A stretch of 64,000 nt of DNA from a bacterium (lineage in GTDB: Bacteria > Cyanobacteriota > Sericytochromatia > S15B-MN24 > UBA4093), in contig JAGIBK010000004.1 of assembly GCA_017744355.1 (NCBI GenBank), positions 1 through 64,000 of the forward strand, in the 5' to 3' direction. A program made the position numbers and the translations under genes. Shown here one piece after another: positions 52,419 to 61,196 of the stretch (its first letter is position 1; every line of letters begins with the position of its first letter). The notes under the pieces were generated by a model. It was not told the origin of the DNA. It searched no databases and saw only the letters and a list, made by a program, of their open reading frames with translations.

Positions 52419-55019
52419 ATGTCTGCAGAAATTCCGAACCCGACGCTGCTTCAGACCTATCGCAAGCGCCTGTGGGCCGGCCTTGGTGCCGCTCTGCTCC
52501 TTCGCCTGGTTCTGATCCTCTTCCCGATGGCCTTCTGGGTGGACATGGACACCTTCATGGCCTGGAGCCGGCGCCTGGCCGAAGTCGGGATCGCGAACTT
52601 CTACGCCCCCGGCTACTTCTGCGACTACCCGCCGGGCTACCTCTACGCGCTGTCGGGGCTGGGCCACCTCTACCACCTCTTCGACCCCACCTGGGCCCAC
52701 TACGGGCGGGGGTTCGGCCTCGCCACCCTGCTCAAGGTGCCGGCGATCCTCGCCGACGTGGCCTCGGCCTACATGATCTTCCTCATCCTGCGCGGCCGGG
52801 TCACCATCCGCAGCGCCTACCACGGCGCTTTGATCTACGCCTTCAACCCCCTGGTCCTGTTGGTCTCAGGAGTCTGGGGCCAGATCGACAGCGTGCTGAC
52901 CTTGTGCATGCTCGTGACCGTCTGGCTGCTCTTGCGCAACCGGTTCATGACGGCGGCGGCGACCGCGGTATTGGGGGTCATGCTCAAGCCCCAGGGCCTC
53001 TTCCTCGCGCCGTTCTTCGTCCTCTCCCAGTGGTTCCGCCGGGCCTGGTGGGTCTGGCCCACCGCGGCCCTTTCGGGCCTCGCCCTGGTCTGGGCGCTGA
53101 CCTTCCCCTTCCACGCAGGTGGGCCCATCGTCGTCGGCCCCTTCGCCTTCCTCTTCGAGAAGATGATGGCGACCGCCGGGACCTACACCAGCAGCACCAT
53201 CAACGCCTTCAACATCTGGGCGCCGACCAGCCTCGACAACGGGGTGATGATGTGGGGCGATCGCTACACCGACGCCCGGACCATCTTCGGGATCACCCAC
53301 CGGGCCCTGGGCCTCGCCTTCGTGGGCATCCTCTCGGCCTGGATGGGGGTCTTCCTCTACCGCAAGCGCCACGCGGGGCTCGCCCCGCTCATGCTCGCAG
53401 CCGCCGTCCTGCTCTTGGGCTTCTTCCTCTTCCCCACCCGGATGCACGAGCGCTACATGTTCCCGGCGATCGCCTTCTTGACCCTCGCCGCCAGCGCCAA
53501 CCGCCACCTGATCCCCAACCTGTGGGCCTTCACGGCGACGGCGACCCTCAACGTCCTGTACGTCTACGTCTACTACACCAACCAGGCGCTCTTCTTCGCC
53601 GTCCCGGCCCCCCTGCGCACCGTCGTGATCGTCGGCTGCGTGCTGGTGAACATGTGGTACTTCGGGGACCTGATCGGCTACACCTTCGGCCGCCGTCCCG
53701 AGACCACCCTGCGTCCCACCCTCTCGCTGCGCCAGGCGCTGTTGGGCAAGAACGCCGCCGAGGCGGAGACCGCCCCCGGCCCCGAGCCCTGGGGCAAGCG
53801 CGACTGGCAGTGGATGCTCGGCCTGATGGGCGCCTTCTTCGCCCTGGGCCTCTACCGCCTGGGATTGCCCGCCGAGCAGATCTTCGACGAGGTCTACCAC
53901 GCCCGCACCGCCGAGGAGTACCTCAAGGGCATCAGTCCCTACGAGTGGACCCACCCGCCCCTGGCCAAGCTCATGATCGCGGTGGGGGTGGCCGTCTTCG
54001 GCATGAACGCCTTCGGCTGGCGGATCGTGAGCCTCCTGGTCGGCGCGCTGACCCTCGGGGTCTTCTACGTGCTCGCGCGCCGCATGTTCGACCAGCGCCG
54101 CCCGGCCTGGATCGCGACCGCGCTCCTCGCCTGCGACGGGGTCTTCTTCGTCCAGTCGCGCGTGGCGATGACCAACATCTACGTGGTCTTCTTCCTGCTG
54201 CTCGCGACGCTGGCCACCTGGGAGTTCATGCGCACCCGCAAGGAGCGCATGCTGCCGCTCGCAGCCCTCGCCCTGGGTGCCGCACTCGCCACCCGCTGGT
54301 CCACCATGTACGCCTGGGGCCTCCTGGGGTTGCTCATCGGGGTCTACGTCCTGTTCTGGGAATCGCCCCGCCGCTCCCCCAAGGAGATCGGGCTTCTGGC
54401 CCTGCGCTGCGTCGGGTACTTCGTCGGCATCCCCATGGTGGTCTACGCCTTGAGCTACATCCCCTACATGCTCCAGGGGCACGGGTTCGGCGAAGTGCTG
54501 ACGATGCAGCAGAACATGTGGGGCTACCACGCGCACCTGAACGCCACCCACGGCTACGCGTCCCCCTGGTGGCAGTGGCCCCTGATGGTTCGCCCGACCT
54601 GGTACTATTACCATGACTGGAAGAACGGGCTGATCTCGGGCATCATCGCCATCGGCAACCCCGCCATCTGGTGGGCGAGCATCCCGGCGCTCTTCGCCAT
54701 GACCTACGTGGCCTGGCGTCGGAAGCTCTGGATGGGCTGGTTCATCGTCACGATGGGCCTCGGCATGTACCTGATGTGGGCCGTCCAGCCGCGCCCCCTG
54801 GTCTTCATGCACTACATGTTCGAGACCATCCCCTTCGCCATCCTGGCCCTCGCCTACTTCATGGAGCGGCTGTGGCGGCAAGAGGACTGGGAGCCCGTCG
54901 CCTCGACCTACCTCATCCTGGTGGTCGGCCTGTTCGCCTTCTTCTACCCGCTCCTCTCGGGCCTGCCCATCCCGGAGCCGTTCTACCGGATGCACATCTG
55001 GTTCCGGACCTGGATCTAG
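52419..55019 (+). CDS. Fusion of two GT-C glycosyltransferase modules (C-terminal part Pmt-like)
   Basis: 866 residues with about 20 hydrophobic helices. The N-terminal half (about 1-440) resembles GT-C mannosyltransferase-like proteins: WVDMDTFMAWSRRLAE, FCDYPPGYLY, GVWGQIDSVLTLCML and PTRMHERYMFPAI. The C-terminal half is a protein-O-mannosyltransferase: EQIFDEVYHARTAEEYL with the catalytic Asp-Glu, THPPLAKLMIA, YASPWWQWPLMVRPTWYYY and HYMFETIPFAILAL. Both halves should use polyprenyl-phosphate sugars. The Thr/Pro-rich lipoproteins nearby could be acceptors. The start is uncertain (ATG 52419 has a weak ribosome-binding site). Confidence 0.82.
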   Translation: MSAEIPNPTLLQTYRKRLWAGLGAALLLRLVLILFPMAFWVDMDTFMAWSRRLAEVGIANFYAPGYFCDYPPGYLYALSGLGHLYHLFDPTWAHYGRGFGLATLLKVPAILADVASAYMIFLILRGRVTIRSAYHGALIYAFNPLVLLVSGVWGQIDSVLTLCMLVTVWLLLRNRFMTAAATAVLGVMLKPQGLFLAPFFVLSQWFRRAWWVWPTAALSGLALVWALTFPFHAGGPIVVGPFAFLFEKMMATAGTYTSSTINAFNIWAPTSLDNGVMMWGDRYTDARTIFGITHRALGLAFVGILSAWMGVFLYRKRHAGLAPLMLAAAVLLLGFFLFPTRMHERYMFPAIAFLTLAASANRHLIPNLWAFTATATLNVLYVYVYYTNQALFFAVPAPLRTVVIVGCVLVNMWYFGDLIGYTFGRRPETTLRPTLSLRQALLGKNAAEAETAPGPEPWGKRDWQWMLGLMGAFFALGLYRLGLPAEQIFDEVYHARTAEEYLKGISPYEWTHPPLAKLMIAVGVAVFGMNAFGWRIVSLLVGALTLGVFYVLARRMFDQRRPAWIATALLACDGVFFVQSRVAMTNIYVVFFLLLATLATWEFMRTRKERMLPLAALALGAALATRWSTMYAWGLLGLLIGVYVLFWESPRRSPKEIGLLALRCVGYFVGIPMVVYALSYIPYMLQGHGFGEVLTMQQNMWGYHAHLNATHGYASPWWQWPLMVRPTWYYYHDWKNGLISGIIAIGNPAIWWASIPALFAMTYVAWRRKLWMGWFIVTMGLGMYLMWAVQPRPLVFMHYMFETIPFAILALAYFMERLWRQEDWEPVASTYLILVVGLFAFFYPLLSGLPIPEPFYRMHIWFRTWI

Positions 55020-55065
55020 CGCCCGCGGCTATTTCGTCTTCTAGCGCCTGCGGCTGTTTTACTAA
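55016..55065 (+). repeat. 25-bp imperfect direct repeat before tgt
   Basis: CTAGCGCCCGCGGCTATTTC (55016-55035) recurs as CTAGCGCCTGCGGCTGTTTT (55041-55060), 25 bases apart. The first copy includes the glycosyltransferase stop codon, so the second looks like a short tandem duplication of the 3' end. Confidence 0.7.
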
Positions 55066-55072
55066 GGATTGA

Positions 55073-56236
<1,164 letters not shown>

Positions 56237-56316
56237 CGAGTCTTCTGAGGCTCTCCTTTCGGGTTTAAAATAGACGCCGGCTGCGATCGCAAAGGGTCAC
56301 AGCGGTAGGGGGCACG

Positions 56317-58362
56317 ATGGGCACCACATCCCCGCCACGCTGGCTCCAATGTCTCTTGCTCGCCGTTCTGTACTTCGGCGCGGCACGGCTGGCCTTCTCC
56401 CTTGGGGCCGTCCACGAGGGGGCCTCGGCGGTCTACGTTTCCACCGCCCTCGCCCTCGCGGCCCTCCTGCGGCTGGGAATGGGGGTCCTGCCCGGCGTGG
56501 CGCTCGGGGCCCTCTGCTTCGAGCTCTCCGTCAACCCTGCCGCCCCCCTCGCGGCCTTGGGCTTCGCCGCGATCGACCTGTTCACGCCCTGGGTCGGCGC
56601 CTGGCTCGTCATGCGCTTCGCTCCGCGCGCGCCGCGCCTGGCGCACACCCAGGATATCCTCGCGCTCGTCCTGCTCACGGCCCTGCTCGCTCCGGCGTTG
56701 AGCGCCACCCTCGGTTTGCCCCTACTCGTCGCCTTCGGCGGCACGAGTTGGCCGAACGCCTTCTCGCTTTGGCCGGTCCTCGCCCTCAGCGACGCGGTCA
56801 GCATCATCGTGCTCACGCCGGCGCTGCTCAGCTGGCTCGCCCCGTGGCCGAACCACTGGAGCACGCGGCGGAGCCTCGAGTTGCTCGCGCTGCTGACAGG
56901 CATCGCGCTCATCTGCCGCGTGGTCTTCGGCGGCTTCTTCCTGCCGGAAAGCCAGCAATTCTCGCTCGCGCACCTGGTCATTCCCTTCCTGGTGCTCGCG
57001 GCCGTTCGCTTCGAGCAGCGGGGAGCCACGAGCGCCAACCTCGTCTTCTGGGGCGGGGTGGTCTGGGGCACGCTCCGAGGGGTGGCCCCCTCGGCTGGGC
57101 TCGCCCCGAGCGAGGCGGTGCTGCTCTCGCAGTCCCTGGTCGCCATCGTGGCGGCGACGATGCTCTTGCTGGCGACCATCGTCTCAGAGCGCCGGCAGGC
57201 CCTCGCCTCGCTCTCACACAGCGAGACCCGGCTGCGCGCCATCGTCGACAACGCGACCGACGGCATCTTCATCAAGGACCTGGAGGGGCGCTACGTCTTC
57301 ATCAACGCCGCACGGGCCGCCCAGCTCGATCAGCCGGTCTCGGCCCTGCTGGGGCACCGGGACGAGGAGCTCTTCGAGCCGGAGTCGGCCGAACGCATCC
57401 ACCAGAGCGGCCGCATCGTGCTGGATACGGGGCAGGCGAGCTACCGCGAGGACACGGTCCGGAGCCTCGACGGCACCGAGCGGACCTTGCTCACCAACCT
57501 CTTTCCCTATCGTTCGGCACAGGGCCAACTGCTCGGGCTCATCGGCATCTCGCGGGACATCACGGCCCGCAAACGCGCGGAGGCCGACCTGGCGTCAGCC
57601 TACAGCCGTCTCAAGGAGCTCGACCTGCTCAAGAGCAACCTCATCAACGCCGTTTCCCACGAGCTGCGCACCCCCCTGACCTCGATCCAGGGGTTCGCGG
57701 AGTTCCTCGAAGATCGCCTGGCCGGCGATCTGACCACCGAGCAAGAGCACTTCGTCCAGCAGATCCAGCAGGGCAGCAGGCGCCTGACGCATCTGGTCGA
57801 CGACTTGCTGGACGTGGCGCGGCTGGAGTCCGGCAGCTTCCGGCTCGCGCTGGAGGACGCCAACCTGAGTCAGGTCGTTCGCGAGAGCGTCATGAGCTTC
57901 CGGCCGCAAGCCAAGGAGGCCGGCATCGCCCTGACGGCCGAGGGCATCGAGACGCCCCAGACAATCCGGATGGACCCCAAGCGGGTGGGCCAGATCCTCT
58001 TGAACCTGATCGGCAACGCCATCAAGTTCACGCGCCCGGGCGGCCGGATCACGGTCTCGGTCACCCGCAACGCGCGCGAGGTCCACATCCAGGTCCACGA
58101 CACGGGGATCGGCATCCCCCCCGAGGACCTGCCTCACGTCTTCGACAAGTTCTACCAGGTGGACAACAGCCTCACCCGCCGGCGCGGGGGTACGGGGCTC
58201 GGCCTTGCGATCACCAAGGCCCTGGTGGAGGCTCACGGCGGCACCATCGGCGTGCTGAGCGAGTGGCATCAGGGGAGCACCTTCTGGTTCACCCTGCCGC
58301 TCGGAGCGGCCACGACCAGCCCGAAGGAGGATGGTGCGCGGATGCGCCTCGACGTATCGTAG
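56317..58362 (+). CDS. MASE1-PAS hybrid sensor: membrane histidine kinase
   Basis: 681 residues. Residues 1-290 contain about eight hydrophobic helices in a MASE1-like pattern (SLWPVLALSDAVSIIVLTPALLSW). Residues about 300-425 form a PAS domain (AIVDNATDGIFIKDLEGRYVFIN). The HisKA domain has SHELRTPLTSIQGFAEFLEDRL. The HATPase domain has NLIGNAIKFTRPGG, DTGIGIPPE and GTGLGLAITKAL. It shares EFLEDRLAGDL and VDDLLDVAR words with the kinase at 27927, so the two probably arose by duplication. No response regulator is adjacent. ATG 56317 start; photolyase follows 39 bases later, so a shared transcript is possible. Confidence 0.88.
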   Translation: MGTTSPPRWLQCLLLAVLYFGAARLAFSLGAVHEGASAVYVSTALALAALLRLGMGVLPGVALGALCFELSVNPAAPLAALGFAAIDLFTPWVGAWLVMRFAPRAPRLAHTQDILALVLLTALLAPALSATLGLPLLVAFGGTSWPNAFSLWPVLALSDAVSIIVLTPALLSWLAPWPNHWSTRRSLELLALLTGIALICRVVFGGFFLPESQQFSLAHLVIPFLVLAAVRFEQRGATSANLVFWGGVVWGTLRGVAPSAGLAPSEAVLLSQSLVAIVAATMLLLATIVSERRQALASLSHSETRLRAIVDNATDGIFIKDLEGRYVFINAARAAQLDQPVSALLGHRDEELFEPESAERIHQSGRIVLDTGQASYREDTVRSLDGTERTLLTNLFPYRSAQGQLLGLIGISRDITARKRAEADLASAYSRLKELDLLKSNLINAVSHELRTPLTSIQGFAEFLEDRLAGDLTTEQEHFVQQIQQGSRRLTHLVDDLLDVARLESGSFRLALEDANLSQVVRESVMSFRPQAKEAGIALTAEGIETPQTIRMDPKRVGQILLNLIGNAIKFTRPGGRITVSVTRNAREVHIQVHDTGIGIPPEDLPHVFDKFYQVDNSLTRRRGGTGLGLAITKALVEAHGGTIGVLSEWHQGSTFWFTLPLGAATTSPKEDGARMRLDVS

Positions 58363-58401
58363 GCGAAGCTGCGCCCGCGCCCGAGAGGAGAGTCGCCTCC
58401 C

Positions 58402-59868
58402 ATGGTCCCGTCCATCCGCCGCCAGGTCTGCAACGAGGCCCCGCCAAGGCCCGAGGGCGACTACGTCCTCTACTGGCTGCTCACCAACCGCCGTGCGACC
58501 TGGAATTTCAGCCTTCAACGGGCGATCGAGTGGGCCCAAGAGTTGGACAAGCCGCTCGTGGTCCTCGAATCTCTCGGCGTCAGCCAACCCTGGGCCTGCG
58601 ATCGCTTCCATCGCTTCGTCCTGGAGGGGATGCGCGAGAACCGGCACGCCTTCGCCGCGCGCGGCGCCCTCTACTACCCCTACGTCGAGCCGGCCGCGGG
58701 GGCGGGTGATGGGCTCCTGCAGGCCCTCGCCGCTCACGCCTGCGTGGTGGTGACGGACGAATTCCCGTGCTTCTTCTTGCCCCAGCTGGTGCGCGCGCTC
58801 TCGCCCACCCTGGGGGTTCGGGTCGAGATGGTCGACTCGAACGGGCTTCTGCCCCTGCGCGCCACCGACAAGGCCCACGCCACGGCCTACTCCTTTCGGC
58901 GCATGCTGCACAAGACCCTGCCCGCGCACCTCTTGCAGCTGCCGCAGCCGGACCCGCTCGCCAACACCCCCCTGCCCCGGCTCGAAGCCCTGCCCGAGCG
59001 CATCACCCGTCGGTGGCCCGCGGCCACAAAGGCCCTGCTCGACGGCGAGGCCTCAGCACTCGCCGCTCTTCCCATCGACCACGCGGTGCGCCCGGTGGAC
59101 ACCCTCTCGGGCGGGCATTCGAGCGCCTGCGAGGTGCTCGACGCTTTCCTGAGCGAGAAGCTGGCGCGCTACGACGAAGCCCGCAACGTCCCGGACGAGG
59201 CGGCGTCGAGCGGCCTTTCGATCCACCTCCACTGGGGGCACATCAGCGCCCACGAGGTCTTCGCCCGCCTGATGCGGCAAGAGGGCTGGACGCCCGCGAA
59301 CCTGTCCTCCAAGCCCACCGGCCAGCGCCACGGCTGGTGGGGGGCGAGCCCCGAAGCCGAGTCCTTTCTCGACGAGCTGATCACATGGCGCGAGCTGAGC
59401 TTCAACACCTGCGTCTACGTGCCGAACTACGACCGCTACGAGTCCCTGCCCGAGTGGGCGCAGGCAACGCTCGACAAGCACGCCGCGGATCCGCGCCCGG
59501 TGCGCTACGCCCTCTCGGAGTTCGAGGCGGCCCGCACCCACGACCCGCTCTGGAACGCGGCCCAGCGCCAGCTGGTGCGCGAGGGGCGGATCCACAACTA
59601 CCTGCGCATGCTCTGGGGCAAGAAGATCCTGGAGTGGAGCGCCAGCCCCCGCGAGGCCCTCGACACCCTCATCCAGCTCAACAACAAGTACGCCCTCGAC
59701 GGGCGCGACCCCAACTCCTACGGCGGCATCTCCTGGATCCTCGGGCGCTACGACCGGCCCTGGGGGCCCGAGCGCCCTATCTTCGGCACCATCCGCTACA
59801 TGAGCTCCGAGAACACCGCCCGCAAGGTCAGCGTCAAGGAGTACCTGCGCCGCTACGCGGGGCCCTGA
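58402..59868 (+). CDS. phr: Class II CPD photolyase
   Basis: 488 residues. It repairs cyclobutane pyrimidine dimers with reduced FAD and blue light. Class II is indicated by the C-terminal core RMLWGKKILEWSASP, TLIQLNNKYALDGRDPNSYGG and SWILGRYDRPWGPERPIFG, and by the N-terminal YWLLTNRRATWNFSLQRA, unlike class I/cryptochrome sequences. GAGAGGAGAG lies upstream of ATG 58402. Its position after a PAS-type sensor kinase may be chance. Presence suggests exposure to sunlight. Confidence 0.93.
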   Translation: MVPSIRRQVCNEAPPRPEGDYVLYWLLTNRRATWNFSLQRAIEWAQELDKPLVVLESLGVSQPWACDRFHRFVLEGMRENRHAFAARGALYYPYVEPAAGAGDGLLQALAAHACVVVTDEFPCFFLPQLVRALSPTLGVRVEMVDSNGLLPLRATDKAHATAYSFRRMLHKTLPAHLLQLPQPDPLANTPLPRLEALPERITRRWPAATKALLDGEASALAALPIDHAVRPVDTLSGGHSSACEVLDAFLSEKLARYDEARNVPDEAASSGLSIHLHWGHISAHEVFARLMRQEGWTPANLSSKPTGQRHGWWGASPEAESFLDELITWRELSFNTCVYVPNYDRYESLPEWAQATLDKHAADPRPVRYALSEFEAARTHDPLWNAAQRQLVREGRIHNYLRMLWGKKILEWSASPREALDTLIQLNNKYALDGRDPNSYGGISWILGRYDRPWGPERPIFGTIRYMSSENTARKVSVKEYLRRYAGP

Positions 59869-59873
59869 GCCGG

Positions 59874-59918
59874 CATGATAGAATGCTGCGGGACCGCCTG
59901 AGCGTTCGGGCGGCGGTT
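59874..59918 (+). promoter_or_regulatory. Extended -10 promoter and leader hairpin of mlaE
   Basis: TGATAGAAT (59876-59884) is an extended -10 box, followed by the hairpin CGCCTGA-GCGT-TCGGGCG (59895-59912). The same layout recurs at 61063-61107 before mlaF. Copy B of the repeat begins immediately after. Confidence 0.65.
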
Positions 59919-59919
59919 G

Positions 59920-59997
59920 GATCATCCAACAAAACTGTTCCTTCTAGCCGCCCACGGCGGCCAACGGCTGTAACATGCCTGGTTTTGTTGGATGCTC
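59920..59997 (+). repeat. MITE-like palindromic element, copy B
   Basis: 78 bp with terminal inverted repeats GATCATCCAACAAAAC (59920-59935) and GTTTTGTTGGATGCTC (59982-59997), 15 of 16 paired, and an inner GCCGCC-CAC-GGCGGC stem. It lies between the mlaE promoter and its ribosome-binding site. The related mlaF leader has no such insert. Confidence 0.88.
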
Positions 59998-60010
59998 TTA
60001 GGGAGACGGC

Positions 60011-60802
60011 ATGCGGGTCGCAAGCGCCCTGGAACGCATCGGAACACGCACCATCGCTTCGCTTGAAGGCCTGGGCCGCTTCGTGATCCTGGCGGGCCGC
60101 GTGCTGCGCCTCATCGCCACGGGCGCCGTCCACGGGCGCAACACCTTCCAGCAGATGGCCTTCATCGGGGTCGAGAGCCTGCCCATCGCCCTGATCACCG
60201 CCCTGTCGATCGGGATGGTCTTCACCCTCCAGATCTCCAACGAGTTCATTCGCTTCGGCGCCACCTCGGTCATCGGTGGGGTCTCGACGATCGCCCTGAC
60301 GCGCGAGTTGATCCCCACCCTCACGGGGGTCGTCATCGCCGGGCGGGTGGGGGCGGCGATCGCCGCCGAGCTGGGTTCCATGAAGGTCACCGAGCAGATC
60401 GACGCGCTGACAGCACTCGCCACCGACCCGCTCTACTACCTGGCGGTGCCCCGTGTGATCGCCTGCGCCGTCATGCTGCCGCTCCTCGCTCTGCTGGGCG
60501 ACGCGGTGGCCATCGTCGGCGGCTACGCGGTGGCGGTGGCCGTCAAGGGCGTCACCCCGCAGCTCTTCATCAACAGCCTGCAGGACCTGGTGGTCCCCGC
60601 CGACATCCTGCGCGGGCTCGTGAAGGCGGGCTTCTTCGGGATGGTGGTGGGGCTCATCGGCTGCCACCAGGGCCTCTCGACCACCGCGGGCGCGCGCGGC
60701 GTGGGCAAGGCGACCACCGACTCGGTGGTGCTCTCGCTCATCACCATCTTCATTTCGAACTACTTCCTCTCGGCGCTGCTTTTCCCGGGCGCCGGCAAGT
60801 AA
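60011..60802 (+). CDS. mlaE: MlaE-family phospholipid ABC transporter permease
   Basis: 263 residues. MlaE permeases form the inner-membrane core of a lipid transporter with MlaF and MCE proteins. Landmarks are FIGVESLPIALITALSIGMVFTLQ, the conserved LTRELIPTLTGVVIAGRVGAAIAAELGSMKVTEQIDAL and FFGMVVGLIGCHQGLSTTAGARGVGKATTDSVV. GGGAG lies 7 bases before the ATG. Its promoter and leader are separated from the coding region by repeat copy B. mlaF and mlaD follow. Confidence 0.93.
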   Translation: MRVASALERIGTRTIASLEGLGRFVILAGRVLRLIATGAVHGRNTFQQMAFIGVESLPIALITALSIGMVFTLQISNEFIRFGATSVIGGVSTIALTRELIPTLTGVVIAGRVGAAIAAELGSMKVTEQIDALTALATDPLYYLAVPRVIACAVMLPLLALLGDAVAIVGGYAVAVAVKGVTPQLFINSLQDLVVPADILRGLVKAGFFGMVVGLIGCHQGLSTTAGARGVGKATTDSVVLSLITIFISNYFLSALLFPGAGK

Positions 60803-60890
60803 AGGCCAAAATTGGGGGCTACCCCCCTAGGCTCAAAACGAGCCGGACAGGTATCCTGGAGGGTCCTACTCGCCAGGAGAGATCCCCCCC

Positions 60891-61067
60891 ATGACCTGTC
60901 TGAAGTGCGGCGAACCCATGACGCTCGATAGAACGATCGAATTCGCCGAAGGGCCCGCCAAGGCCATCTGGTGCTGCGGGCTCGACCGCAACCACGTCCG
61001 AATCCTGAGCCTGTCGAATCCCGAGCCGCCTACAAGCGAGGCGCCCGCAGGGTCGCGCGCCTCATGA
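60891..61067 (+). CDS. Small zinc-ribbon-like protein (58 aa) between mlaE and mlaF
   Basis: 58 residues starting MTCLKCGEPMTLDRTI, with CLKC near residue 3 and WCCGLDRNHV near residue 27, giving four cysteines in a CxxC...CC pattern that could bind zinc. AGGAGAG lies 9-10 bases before ATG 60891. The C-terminal 20 residues are Pro/Ser/Ala-rich. Its stop codon overlaps the -10 box of the mlaF promoter. It is not a known Mla component; it may be a chance neighbour. Confidence 0.6.
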   Translation: MTCLKCGEPMTLDRTIEFAEGPAKAIWCCGLDRNHVRILSLSNPEPPTSEAPAGSRAS

Positions 61068-61107
61068 TAAAATACCGACGGACAGCCTGAGCGTTCAGGC
61101 GACGTTT
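61063..61107 (+). promoter_or_regulatory. Extended -10 promoter and leader hairpin of mlaF (duplicate of the mlaE leader)
   Basis: TGATAAAAT (61065-61073) and the hairpin GCCTGA-GCGT-TCAGGC (61085-61100) align with the mlaE leader; about 36 of 45 bases agree and the stem is kept although bases differ. The sequence runs directly into GGGAGACGGCATG without the repeat. Confidence 0.65.
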
Positions 61108-61118
61108 TGGGAGACGGC

Positions 61119-61196
61119 ATGCCGGTCGGTTTTACCCTGGAACGCGTTTGCACCCCTTTCGATCCCCTTCGTCGCGCGGTCGGTCCTCTCGGATGA
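61119..61196 (+). CDS. 25-codon leader ORF overlapping mlaF, derived from the mlaE start
   Basis: ATG 61119 has GGGAG 7 bases upstream. The peptide begins MPVGFTLERVCT and resembles the MlaE start MRVASALERIGT. Its TGA at 61194-61196 overlaps the mlaF ATG at 61193 as ATGA. mlaF has no Shine-Dalgarno site of its own, so the leader probably delivers ribosomes to mlaF by coupling. It appears to be a remnant of a duplicated mlaE 5' end. Confidence 0.6.
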   Translation: MPVGFTLERVCTPFDPLRRAVGPLG

